In this document: in pieces, positions 42,715 to 55,000 of the stretch | How positions within the stretch are numbered: position 1 is the stretch's first letter | Layout of the letters: each line of letters starts with the position of its first letter | Origin: Archilochus colubris | Taxonomy: Eukaryota; Chordata; Aves; Apodiformes; Trochilidae | NCBI GenBank assembly: GCA_023079485.1 | Contig: CM041090.1 | Span: forward strand, 2,523,180 to 2,587,179 | Length of the DNA: 64,000 nucleotides | Reading direction: 5' to 3' | The notes under the pieces: generated by a model | Told to the model about the DNA's origin: nothing | Databases searched by the model: none | The model's input: the letters and a program-made list of their open reading frames with translations, nothing else | Program-made: the position numbers and the translations under genes

Positions 42715-45697
42715 AGTGTAAGTAGTGAGAGAAATACAAGAGCCTCTCACTGCACAGCAAAATGCAGAAATGCTCATCTTGGAGCCTGTGCATATATTCT
42801 TCTTTATGCTCCCTTCTTGCCCAATACAAAAATTTGTCTGTCTTGTAGATAGAGCTTTGTTTCAGGAACATTGTCAGCAGCACAGGTGTGATGTTTGATA
42901 AACTCCTTGTGGGCTGATGGGAAGGATCAAATGAAGGACAAGCATTATATTTAACTTTTTTTCCTTGGGATGGTCAGCAAGTGACAGGTTTGACCTCTTG
43001 CTACAGCTACCAGCTCAGCTATTGTTTGCATGGGGCATGGCAGGGGGCATGCATGCACTTCTCATTTCTAACCCAGTGTCACTAGTTATCAATCTTCAGG
43101 AGAATTTTGTGGCTATGCCTGTTCAAAAAACAGCTTCTTTTCTTGTTAGTGGTTGTTGGTTTTTAGTGGACAGATGGTTTTTTTTGCATAGGGCTTTTTT
43201 TTTTTGTGTGTGTGTGAGAAACAGCAGTTACTACTAACAGAAAAAGGTGTCTTTGAAGAAAAAAAAACTTATAGAGAAGACTGGATATGCTGTCTGCTAC
43301 AAACAGCAAAATAAGGCCTTTGTCCATTAGGAACTAAACCACATTTTGTGATGCATTTTCTTACAAGCAGAAGAGCTCCAATAGCTCACCTGTTCAGACA
43401 GAGGAAAAGTGAATTACCTGGCTGATAATTTATTTAGTTATTGTGAAGTTTTATCTCCAGTTGTTTTTACTAATTCAATTAAATTACTTTTTTTGGTAAC
43501 TACTTGCTATAAATTTATTTTTCGTTTAAGGTATAAATACATAAAAAAGCATGTGAGTTGCTACAATGTGAATTATAGTATTTGAAATCTATTTCCTCAC
43601 ATCTAAAACCACAACTGCTAAGATTTCCAGCAGCTAATTCCTACTGAAATCCACAGATGTTAGGCACTTCAAAACACTAAAATTGGCCCATGAGTACTTA
43701 CTGTAATGCAGCTATCATACTGAGCACCAGAGCATAAAAGCCAATCATTCACTTTAACCAGATACCCTTGCAAGAATACTTAGTAATGATTTTTACCAGT
43801 AGAAATTGAAAGGAACAAGGCATGTAACTTGCTTCATTGTTACTTTATTTCATTGACTTCCCAACTTCAGAAATACCAGTTAAATTATTTCATTAAAATG
43901 TCCCAGTCAATAATTATAGCCTGTCAGAAGCACTGCTGTGTTTAAAAATAAGAAGAAATTGGCATTTAAGGCTTAGAAACTGATAGAAAAATAGGATTTG
44001 TCTCAAAAATAGGGTATGTCTTTTTTTCTCACAGATGTAAAAGATCTATTTGCTACTGTTCTTACTGGATTAACTTGTCTGCATTAAGCACAGCAGCACT
44101 GTGGCTGCCACGTTCTGGTGTGGAAGCTCAGACTGTCTCCTAGAAGTGCCTGACAAACAGCTCTGCAAAATAAAACAGAAGGAACCTAAGGGCCTGGTGG
44201 GGAACAAACTACACTTGGAACAAACTACATTTGGTAGTCAAGAGTGGAGTAATCACAGTTTGCTCACACACTTGCTGTTCCCAGAAATCTGCCCTGCAGA
44301 GGACAAACAGCAGCAGGTGGGAATAACTGGCCAAGCACAGGGAGGACTTGGCAAGAAGAGTAGGGAACAGGGTGCAAATGGACTGTTCTGTTACCCTTAG
44401 CTGGCAAAAATGGTGACTGTCCTTCTGTTTCCTAGGAGTTAATTTCCTGATCTTTTTAGAAAATAGCTGCTTATCGTGCTCAAATAAAATAAGTAAATTT
44501 TACCCTGTTATATCCACAAAACCCAGCTGATGGCATGTTCAAGTCTGACTCAAGGCAGAATTGGTTTTAAAATAATACAGTTGACAAGCCTAGCAAATGG
44601 AAAGGCAAGCAACTTCAGTCAAGGAGCAATGGCAGCCTGCAAAAAGAGATGGCTGATACAGAAAGGGCTGTGGGAACAGGCAGGTAGGTGATACGGGGCT
44701 CAGGATATCTCCTAGTTTTGAAAGAAAGCAGCAGGACATACCAGTTCTGTTTACAGAGATGGTGAGAAAAGCAGCATTAGGGTGAGTTTTAAGAGAACGG
44801 GGGAATAATTGTTAAGTGGGATGCCTAAACACAGAATTAATCTCATTAAAATAAAAAATCTGCATAAATAAGCTTAAGTCTCAGACAGATACTAAATACT
44901 GATCAAGAAATTATTAAAATATTTGTAAAGGAAACAAAACCTTGTTGGAGGATGTGGAGAAACAAAGCTCTCTATGAGCAGAGCTGCTTCACTGGTCTGG
45001 CTTTAACCAATGACATTCAATTATTCAAAAATGGCAATTCATTCCTAACAGGAGACTATTTTTTAACTAGTATTTGAAGAGAGAGAGGAGCAATAACATG
45101 GAAAATGTTTCCACCTGAGTCTCACTACTACCCCAAGCCAGTATTGCACTTACCCCTGTGCCTTTTCATAATCCAAACACTAGTTTCAAACTCAGCTATT
45201 GGAGAGACTTCTACACCCCCCATCCCATTACTGCCTTTTACTATCATGCAACTGACACAACCTCCTCAAACCTTCCCTTCAGTAACTGAACTGTTTGGCT
45301 AAGCCTGTCTGTTTACTTCCCTATACAGAGTGCCTAATTTTGCATTGTCATAAGGACTGGAAAGAGGAAGAGTCTGTAATCATACAGGGTGTCTCCTTCT
45401 GAGTTTGTCTCCACAAGGCAGCTTGCAAGCAGATGATAACCTCTGCATCTGGCATATCTACTGGTACTGCTTGCTAAACTAGCCCAGATATGGCTTTCTG
45501 AAGTTCTCCAGTCTCTGAATAGTGGGATGTCCAAATACTTACATTAAACTCCATCTCAGTGAGAACTCAATGCCTAACTGAAGCTGGCCCAGAGCAGACA
45601 ATATTTACCTTTTTTTCCCCAAAGATAAAATCCTAGTGCTATTACTTTTGCCAAATCAAAGAGCTGTGCAAGATGGAATTAGTGCTTTAAAAGAAAA

Positions 45698-45768
45698 AAT
45701 AGTTGGATGTTCTTAAGAGGATGTTGGATGATCTTAAGAGGTCTTTTTCAACCATGACAATCCTGTAA
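45698..45768 (+). mobile_element. Short, old CR1 3' fragment (tentative)
   Basis: Contains GTTGGATGATCTTAAGAGG and then TCTTTTTCAACCATGACAATCCTGT, resembling a decayed CR1 3' tip. A shorter GATGTTCTTAAGAGG motif just before may be a local duplication. Confidence 0.45.
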
Positions 45769-45907
45769 AAATTGTAGGAAATGTTATTTTGGGGGGGGTG
45801 GGAAATAAGTTCCTTGATTTTACTGGATTCAAGTCAAGATTTTAAGTCCTCCCAACTTATTTTCCCTCAGCCTCTCAATGAATACTCTGAAGAAGTCGTG
45901 TCTCATT

Positions 45908-46017
45908 TCAGTTGATGCAAATCTCCCAGTCAGCACCAACACTCAGGGCTAAATTTTCCAGTGTCAGTGCAGAGGTCTTCGTATCGTATGTGAAACTTAC
46001 TCCTTTTTGTTTCCCAC
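45908..46017 (-). CDS. GANC: GANC terminal coding exon
   Basis: 110 nt including TGA (45908-45910). Encodes [20 protein letters not shown] then [15 protein letters not shown], matching the distal beta-sandwich end of GANC. Acceptor CTTTTCAG. Confidence 0.93.
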
Positions 46018-49000
46018 CTGAAAAGGACAAGAGAGTTTACTATATAGTTAAAGAAGAACCCTTCTGAAACAGTTACATGTGACTCCCTCCACTTTTAAAT
46101 TCAGAATGTCCCTGCCACGGGTGGAAAGAATTGATTAAAAAAGAAATAGTCAAATCTGTCCAGTAAACACTTAAGAATAAAACAGAATTGAAGAAACTAT
46201 TTCTTTTTTTCTGAACTTTCAAACTCTAGTACCTGAAATTACAGAACTATTCAAGGATTTTTCTGAAAAAGATAAACCTTGTTTCAGCATAGGTTTTCCT
46301 TCAAGCACCCTAAAAGCCCTCAAGATCAACAGGAGGAGGCACAGAGTCCCACACCCACATGATTCCCAAAGTGAGGGGATGTGCTTGGAAAGCAAGCACA
46401 AATCCTAGGACCTTTCTGTGGGTGCTCCTGCCTATCCATATGGCATCCCTCACAACTTCCAGAGACCCTCACACAGTCAGGAACTCCAGACACCTTTGAA
46501 CGTGCAGGAGAACAGAAAAATCATTCTGGTTTTGTCTGCAAGTTTCATGTTCTAGACTGGGCAGGCTTCCAAACTTGAGCAAATGGTCCTCCAGTTGAAA
46601 TGCTGTCTCTGGTCATATACTGAGCTTGTTAATTCTGAACCATTTTCACTGATGTATTCACTTGCCTTACAAAGCAAGTGTTCTTCAGTTCTGCATGAAA
46701 TATTGGGGGTGAGTAGCTGTTGCCTCCTTTCACTAAATTCTGTCCTTGATAGCAAAAAAGTAGTGAAGAAAACTAAACAAAGATGCTCCTTGTGCTGTAA
46801 CACTCAGCAACAGGACCCGAAAAATAGTAAAATACAAGTTGTTTCTTTACCCTTGGTACAGGCTGTCACAAAAGTGGGTTGCTGTCCAAATCCCAGAACT
46901 ATCACCCGTTCTACTACACATGTTGTGTGATACTGTCCACTCTCATCTGTGCAGCTGAAAAAAGAAAACAACTTCAGACACATTATTTTCTGTTTATCAG
47001 TAGAAGTTTAGAATCATAAAAGTACCACTTCAGTCTCACCCTGACAGCTCCCCATACTGTTTCCTTTCTTTCATTTACCTTTCCCCTGAAACAAGTCCTC
47101 TCATTCTCAGCTAAGTTTTCACTGGTTTTCACAAAATTAGAAAAAAAAATTGAGAAGATAATTTGTGGCAAAAAGGATGGCTCTAACAAACAGAAAAATT
47201 CCAGCTTTTTGCAAAATGGTAGTTAAAACTTCCATATATAAATGTAAAACTAATTTTAACATTTTTCAAGTAAGATGTTTCAATCTGAGGCACAATTACC
47301 CTTCATTAAGTAACTAATTTAATTTTTATTAAAAAGCTCTAAAAAAACTCAATTCAAAATGAAACTTTCCTTTCCAGAGTGAATAGAATGTTATATCATT
47401 AATCTAAAAATGACTTTTTCCCAACTTCTAGATGTTATCAGTTTAGCAACATTTTTTTCCATTCTGAATTTTTAACCTTTTCAGATTTAACCATCCCAGA
47501 TAGATCTGAAGTGTACTTTTCCAAGCTAGTCTACAATTTTGCTCTGTGTTAAATTTTGTAGTTTTAGAACCCCTTCCTACCTATTTTTCAAACCTGGAGG
47601 AATAAGGAAATGCTTGTGAAATGACTCTTAATGCACTGCATGGCTCCCTGGGCAACACACCTCAATAGTAAAAATCTCATAATGACTTATTTATCATCTC
47701 TTTCCTTAAAAGCAGCTATGAATAGTTTTTTTTTGTTTCTAGATTGTTCCAGTCAGCCTTTGTTGTGTCCCCTCATACTTCCTTTCAAATGCCTTTCTTG
47801 TATATTTTACCATGCTGATATATATGGTGCATTTGTTGATGACATGTAAAGGTGTCTGTGGTTCCCACATACAGTCATAGAATATCTCAAGTTGGAAGGG
47901 ACCCACAAGGATTGAGTCCAACTCCCTGCTACTAGCAGGATCAGCTAAAACTAAATCAGACCATCATCCAGACACTCCTTGAACTCTGACAGAGTTGGTG
48001 CCTTGACCACTTCCCTGGGGAGCATCTTCCAGTGACCAATCAGCCTCTCAGTGAGGAAGATCTTAGTAAACTACGTCTTAGAAAATCCAAATGCTCCAGG
48101 AGGTGTTGCCTGTTTGCATATCTCCCAGTTTATCTTATTTTGTCTCTCCAGGAGGTTTTACTCTTGCTGATGACTTCCTTTGTATTTGAGTCAATCTGTA
48201 GAATCTCCAACTTGACTGGAATGAAATATGAGACAACCCAGTGTTTCATGTCTTGATACCCTTAGACTTATGCAGAACATAAGTTTTGTGACAAGTGATA
48301 AGTTTTGTCTGCAGTTTTGTGACAGATTCTACATGCTCTTCACTAAGACTTCATGGGACTTCACTATGCAATAGTGAGATTAATACTTCTAACTTTGTAA
48401 GAAGGCTTCATGAACTAGAAACAGCTTTTCCAATGAGAGTGTGTTAGTGGCTTTCGTCCATAATTGCTGTTACCTGGAAGAGAGAATGTTCTTGTGAAAA
48501 GAGAATTTCCGATACAGGAACTGCTTCTTGTGGAGATACTGAAAGGAATGCCCATCATCTAGGTAGAGCTCACCTATTGCACAGGCCTGTGAAACACATC
48601 AGATGAAGTACAAATCAACAGCAGCTTCTACTAAATGAAACTAAAAATGTCTCATTATATGCTATGTTTCATATTGAAGGATGTGTATTTATTTTTCTTT
48701 AGCAACTTGTATCCCTGGAAGGCTCAGGGAGTTCAGCTCTGAGCGTGCTTGAAGACTTGGACATCCTGGTTTTGTAAATGTAAAGAGAGTTGTGGGTAAG
48801 CTCTGTGTCCAAGAGAAAGTTTGTGTCCTACTCATTCTCTGATCCTCCTTCCAAGGGCCCAGAGGAGGGCTGGGAAAAGTCAGAAAAATGTTCTACCTCT
48901 GCTATACACAGATAGTGTCACTTTGAAGGAACAATGGGAGGGAGGTGGGAACCTCCTTGCATAGAAGAAGTGGAAGAGAGCCACTGGGAATACAGATGCA

Positions 49001-52000
49001 GACACTGCTGTCCTGATGGAACAGGCAACAAGGACCTAAAATTGTCAGATGAAGTAAAAGACAACTTTGTAAAGGGAGCATCATCTCAAAGTACCTCTGT
49101 ATCCAGGGCCACATGGAGTTCATAAGGAATATCTATCATCCATTCAGTGGATTTTCCAGCTGTGGTCTTCAGAGGTATCACAGTTCCTCCCCGCTGGAAT
49201 ACAGGAATCTGCAAAAAACAAAGCCAGGGTAGAAAGGTTCATAAACTCTGGTTGTGTAATTTTAACTTGGAATAGAGATAACTGAACCTTACTTTTACCA
49301 AAGCCCAGAAATCAATCTTTACCACAAGCACATAAAGAAGATCATTCAACAATGACAATAGTAGGAATCTTCCTGTGTGCACAGAAGCAAAATATCTTTG
49401 CTTGGAAAAGCCACCCTTAGTATAATTTAGTTTTTTCTCTACCACCAGGACACAAAACAGCAAAAGAGATGGGACCTTTCTTCTCTATAGAAACTATGTT
49501 ATATTCCATACCTACAGGTAAACTGCAATGTCACTTCTCTGATTTTGAATGCTGACAAAACAAAAGACTATTTTTTTTTTTTATTCCTCAATGGAAGTAG
49601 TATCTTAAAATAAAAACATACATTCTCCAGTGTTACAGGGATCTTCAGAGTGCCTGGATCTCCTATTCGTTTAAATTTTCTGAAATCATACCATATCTAG
49701 GAAAAATAAAAAAAGAATGAACATGACATATACAGAAAGAGCCATTCCCTCTGCAGATGCAGTTACTCCTTTGCTTAACCTTACTGTCACTCATTCTTTG
49801 ATGTGCAAGAAACAGCATTTGCTTCTTAAATCCAACTGATAGAATGAATTCTCATTCCTGAAGCACAAAAGTCTTTTCTACACTTTGAATAACATCTTGT
49901 GTGTTCTAAAGCACCTGGAAGTGCAAAATGCTGAGTTTCAGAATAAGCTATGTTTATACTGAAGTGAAAATGAAGAACAAAGTTGCTCATAACAGGGCAC
50001 AAAAAAGAGCTACATCTGAAACCTTTCATGCACCACACTTCCCAGTGAGTTTAACTGCTTCATGTGAGCCAGGCAGCCAATTCCCACAGAAATTTGTTTT
50101 AAATCTTACTCTTAACTCATCTGTTTTGCTCCTTATACTGAGAAGAACTCTAAGGGTCCTCAGGTGCATTAGTGGAGTCACTCTGCTCTGCATGGTCTCA
50201 CACACTCCTCTTTGCTGCTGTCTGTTCATCTAGTTCCTCTTTAGCCTCAAGTCTTCCCTTAGCAACTATTTTCCCCAAATTCTTTCCCTTCCCCCACCTC
50301 TCAGCTGCTGCAGCCAAATGCTTTTTATAGGAATGGATCACAGTGCCATCCTCTGGTTAAAAAACTTGACAGAGGAACTCATCTCTGCACATGTCAAAGT
50401 CTTTGCTACGAGTCCCTGGCTACAGAGGCTTGTATTTCCTTGTTATCTTTTCCCTCCCCACAGCTTCCCTCTGATTTCCTTATGACCTTTCTTCAAAGAT
50501 CCCTTTTCTTCCACATAAAACACACAAAAAAAGAGAATTGACAATTCGTGTCAATCGTGCTTCTGTGTACCACGAGAAGCAGCAAGTCTTGAGGGAAGAT
50601 TTAAATTATAGGAGAGCTGAGATTGTGCTTGGAAAAGCAAGGAGGTAAACTTACTGTGAGCCAAGCATGTGAGCTATCAAGGTAGGATGGTTCAGAGTGG
50701 CACAGAACAGCTGGCCAGCACGTGGCACAGCAGCAGTGCTCAGCAGTTAAGAGATGGGGAGCTGAAATGTTGCTGCATAAAACACTTCTTTGGGCTGAAC
50801 AGCTGAGCAGCTTTATATTCATCCTCACCTCCTCTGATCCTGGAAGCAGAACACTCACTGCCTTGGCCTCTTGATCCGTGACTGGATGCACCAACAAAGC
50901 ATTTCCTGGAGAAAAACACAAACATGGCTGTGGTCCTCAAGGCTGCCACTCATCAAAGCAGCAGCTGTGTGATCTGCAGTTTTCAGCCTCCCATAGCCAT
51001 TTGGGGCCTTCAATGGGCATCCCATGTGCTTTGGTTTGCTTTCTACTGGAAAAAAAAGGCACGTGTAGGGAGCTGGTGGCTGCTCTGGTCTTGCTCTGCT
51101 ATGGCACTGGGATGCAGCTGGACTGCACTGCATACAGCAGCTTGGAGGCACTTATGGGTCCCTCACATGACTGCCTCTTTGCTCTCTGGTTGAACAGAAA
51201 AATATGTTTTTCTAACCAAAGAAGTGGAATATGGGAGTGTCTTTGTAAAAAAAAAAAATCTGCTTAAGCTTACTGCACTGGGGAAAGTATTTCTTTGCTG
51301 CTAGAAAGCATACATGAATATGTAGAAACTGTAAAGTTCAATGAACTTGCAAGCTGAACTCCCAGAGTCCTCTGAAATGCTTTGCTTCACCACACTTAGT
51401 TTTGCTGCAGTGTCCTGCCTACCTTGGTCTGACTTGTCCCTGAGAAGCGGATGTCCCTTCATTTGAAAGCCATTAGTATGCAACCTTGAGCCCAGAGGTA
51501 ACAAAAAATACTGAAATGCAATATTCCCCTCCCATTTTCTCTTTCTGTATAGGCTTTACACAAACTCGCTCAGCTCTTAAATTTAAAATTAAAAATTTTC
51601 TGGGGAAATTGACTTTAGCAGCTAAATCAGAAGGAAAATCAAACTTTGGGTGGAAGTTGTTTGCTGCCATAATTTCTGGAGTGGACTGTGTGGTCTTCAA
51701 TGCTACTGTGAACGTCCCTGTTTCAGGTCAGAAGCAACCACGTTTTTTTCAAAGTGACTGCTGAGACTGAATTCAGTTTTTGCATCCCATATGACCCATA
51801 TTTTCAAAGTGCTGTTAAAACTGCATCCCTTAAAGAGGTCTCAAGTTCTATATTCAGTTACAATATATTTTATTTAAGTCTTGGGCAAAGTTTTCATGTT
51901 TTCTTCTGGTCACACAACACTTTCAGCTCGAAAATATATAACTGAAACTCCAGAGAATAAGAAGACACCTGCTTACCAAGCATGTACTCATTTTCCACAC

Positions 52001-55000
52001 CAAAAGTCTCTATTTTCCCTGGAAACTCTACCCAAAGAGGCCTGTAGAAAGAAAGATAGTGGATTCAGTTAGTTTCTCCTCACTCACCAAGGCCTTCTGG
52101 GATTTTCAGGCTCCATTTTCTGCCTCTCTTTACAAGCTGAAGCTATCAAGAACTTAAGACAGGGCAAAGTTCTGTCCTCTGCCTTAAAGCACCTTTTCCT
52201 GACTCACTGCTGAGAGTTCCCAGAAGATGGGCTAAGACCCCAGCAGACCTTTTTGGCCTCCTGCTGCCTCACTTTCTTTCCTTCTACCTTCTTCCTTACA
52301 AACTTGCACTACATATACCTTCCTTCTAGCAAAGGAGAGATGGATGAACCTTTCTTTCTCAATTTATCAGCAATGCTGACACCTGATGAGCCAGTCCTTG
52401 CAGCACAGTCTTTCCTTTGCTGCTGCTTTTAGAGCATTGTCTCCTCCTGGTCATGACTGAAAAACCTGCACCAGAAATTAATTTTCAGCCTTTCTTAAAA
52501 AAAAGGTCACTGCAAAAGCATCTGGTTATAGAATAGGAGCTGTATACTTAAAGCCTGTGAGATTATGACAAGAATAACTCATTCAGAGACAAGGTCTGGG
52601 TTTCCTTCTGGAAAAAGCCTGGCTTATCTGTAGGCATCCACTTCTTCACTGCAGCACTGTTCATGTGCTTGCTAATGAGACAATTTTCACTCTGCTTCTC
52701 TCAGTGAAAAAAACACCTCGAATTCTGTACCTACTGCAGCAAATTTTAAAAATAAGCAGAGTTTTATTTAGTATTGTGGGCAGTGCACATGTCAACATAA
52801 GCTTCATTTCAAGAAAGACAAAGCCACTGTCTGTGTCAGTGCATACACCAGGGGCATCTGCACTTCCACATGTGCAGACAGACAGATGCTCACACTCTGT
52901 CTGTCATGCAAATCATCTTCAAAGCTCAAACCATTCAACTTCTGCCAAAAAGACCTTTATGTTTTTAAAACTTAGAAGATGTATTGTATTTGCATAACAA
53001 TAAGTAAAGGTAAATGTGATGTAAAAGAACAGTTTTAGGCCAACTTCAAAGACACAGCAATATCAGGGAGTTGAAGGACATTCATCTCTTGCTGAAAGGA
53101 CAACTGAGGCACTTTCTTAGAGGACAGAGGGCAGCAGAACAAAAGTTTATTTACTAATTTCATTTCTGTTCTAGAGTACTGGATTTTCTACTAGAAGAAA
53201 ATAAATACTGCAGAGATTAATGATCAAATTATAAATACGAAATAATCTTTTATAACAGTAACAATTCATCCATAACAAATATTTTCATGAGAGCCAAAAC
53301 AGTCTTTATGTTTTTAGATCAGCAAGTTCAGAGTCCATTAAGCATCATTTTAAGTATGGAAAACCACATGATGTTCTTTATCATGACAAGAACTTTGGAG
53401 TTCACAGTACTAAAACAGCAAGTTTAAAGACTGTGCAGTGTTTATTGAATTAGTGTGTTCCAGGTGTCATTTGGAAAATAAACCTAAACATATAATTTTC
53501 CTCTGAGAACCCTATCAAAGCTTTCAGAACACATGAACATAAGAGTTTAGTAATTTTTGTGATTTTTTTTTCTTTTTAAATATTTAAGTAAGTATTTACA
53601 ATATTAAGAGGTAGCAATTTAACTACCCCCTTCCAAGTAACTTCCTGATACTAATCACTAAATCTCCTGACTGAGGGTCTAACTTTGACATCATCAAGAA
53701 ACTGCTTGGAGAAATCCTATGGGTTAGGGCTCTGGAAGGTAGGAGGGCTCAAGAGAGCTGGCTGGTATTCAAGTACCACTTCCTCCAAGCTCAGGATCAG
53801 GTACTGGACCTCCTCTCTAATGAGAAAAGTCTCAGGGAATGGGGTCTTGTCAGTCTGGAGAAGACTGAAGGGGCATCTTAGCAATGCTTATAAATACTTA
53901 AAGGGTGGGTGTCAGGAGATGAAGATGGGGCCAGGCTCTTCTCAGTGCTACCCAGTGACAGGGCAAGAGGTAATGAGCACAAACTTGAACATAGGAAGTT
54001 CCACCAAAACATGAGGAGGATGTTTTGAAGGATGACCCTTCTTTACTTTGAGGGTGGCAGAGCACTGGAACCCAGAGAGGTGGTGAAGTCTCTGCCTCTC
54101 CAGCTATTCGACAGATGCCGTCCTGTGCAGCCTGCTCTAGGGAAACCTGCTCCAGCAGGGTGGTTGGCCCTAGGTGATCTTCAGAGGCCCCTTCCAACCC
54201 CTATTATTTTGTGTGGTTCTGTGATATTGTGGGATTCTGTGACTTAAGACTCTTACCTCATAACTGGCTCGGCCACCGTGTGTGCCCGATAGAAGAGTGT
54301 GTACAAGTATGGCAGGAGGACGTAGCGCTCTCTAATGGCCTCCCTGATGATCTGGGTGTTCTTCTCCCCAAAAAGCCATGGTTCCCGCCGTTTGCTCTTC
54401 ATGTTAGAATGACCTCTGAAGAAGGGCTGGTAGGCTCCAGCCTGATACCAGCGAACAAGTAATTCTGGTTCTGGGTCTCCAATAAACCCTCCCACATCAG
54501 CTAGATATTGCGTGAAAAAACAAAAACACATTTGTGGAAATGATACTAAAATTCCAGAAAGTGACCTCTCTGCCTCTGTATTACTCTGAGTTCCTGCAGA
54601 CCTTCCATCCACACCATGTTAATGTCCAGGAAAAGCAGGATGAAAGCATTTTGTTGGGCTAGTGGGAATTTAAAGACTAGCATACGCCTGAAACTAACCC
54701 CATGGCTCTCACAGGTTCTTCCTTACCCACCTAACAAACATTCTGAGTGTATGAATCCATGCATTTCACAGTGTGCTTGCAGTTCTGCTGTTGGGCAGCT
54801 GCTTATCCGAGTAGAAAACAGGATTAACAAGTTATCCCATAACATAAATCTCAAGAGAGCTTTTGGAGGCTTACTGAGTGCCTTCCCCATCACTGTCACA
54901 CTGATGCTGTGGAGCACCACATGGGGACCACTGCTGCAGATGGGACACAAAAACTATTTAAGAATTAGTGGAGAAATGATAGTGAGCACTGTGTTATTGT

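Larger units (their letters stand above)
40376..45907. other. CAPN3-GANC intergenic region
   Basis: 5.5 kb between the CAPN3 start and the GANC stop (both genes on the minus strand). It holds the putative CAPN3 promoter side, a young CR1 (41357-41874), a solo LTR (42507-42714), a short CR1 scrap (45698-45768) and the GANC 3' flank. Minus-strand AATAAA hexamers exist about 2 kb past the GANC stop near 43845, so the GANC 3' UTR could be long or use a non-canonical signal. Confidence 0.6.

Noticed and set aside
42965..43237. 90-codon frame with a hydrophobic stretch in the CAPN3-GANC intergenic region
   Set aside because: No conserved domain, poor start context and a T/GT-rich 3' end; treated as a chance frame.
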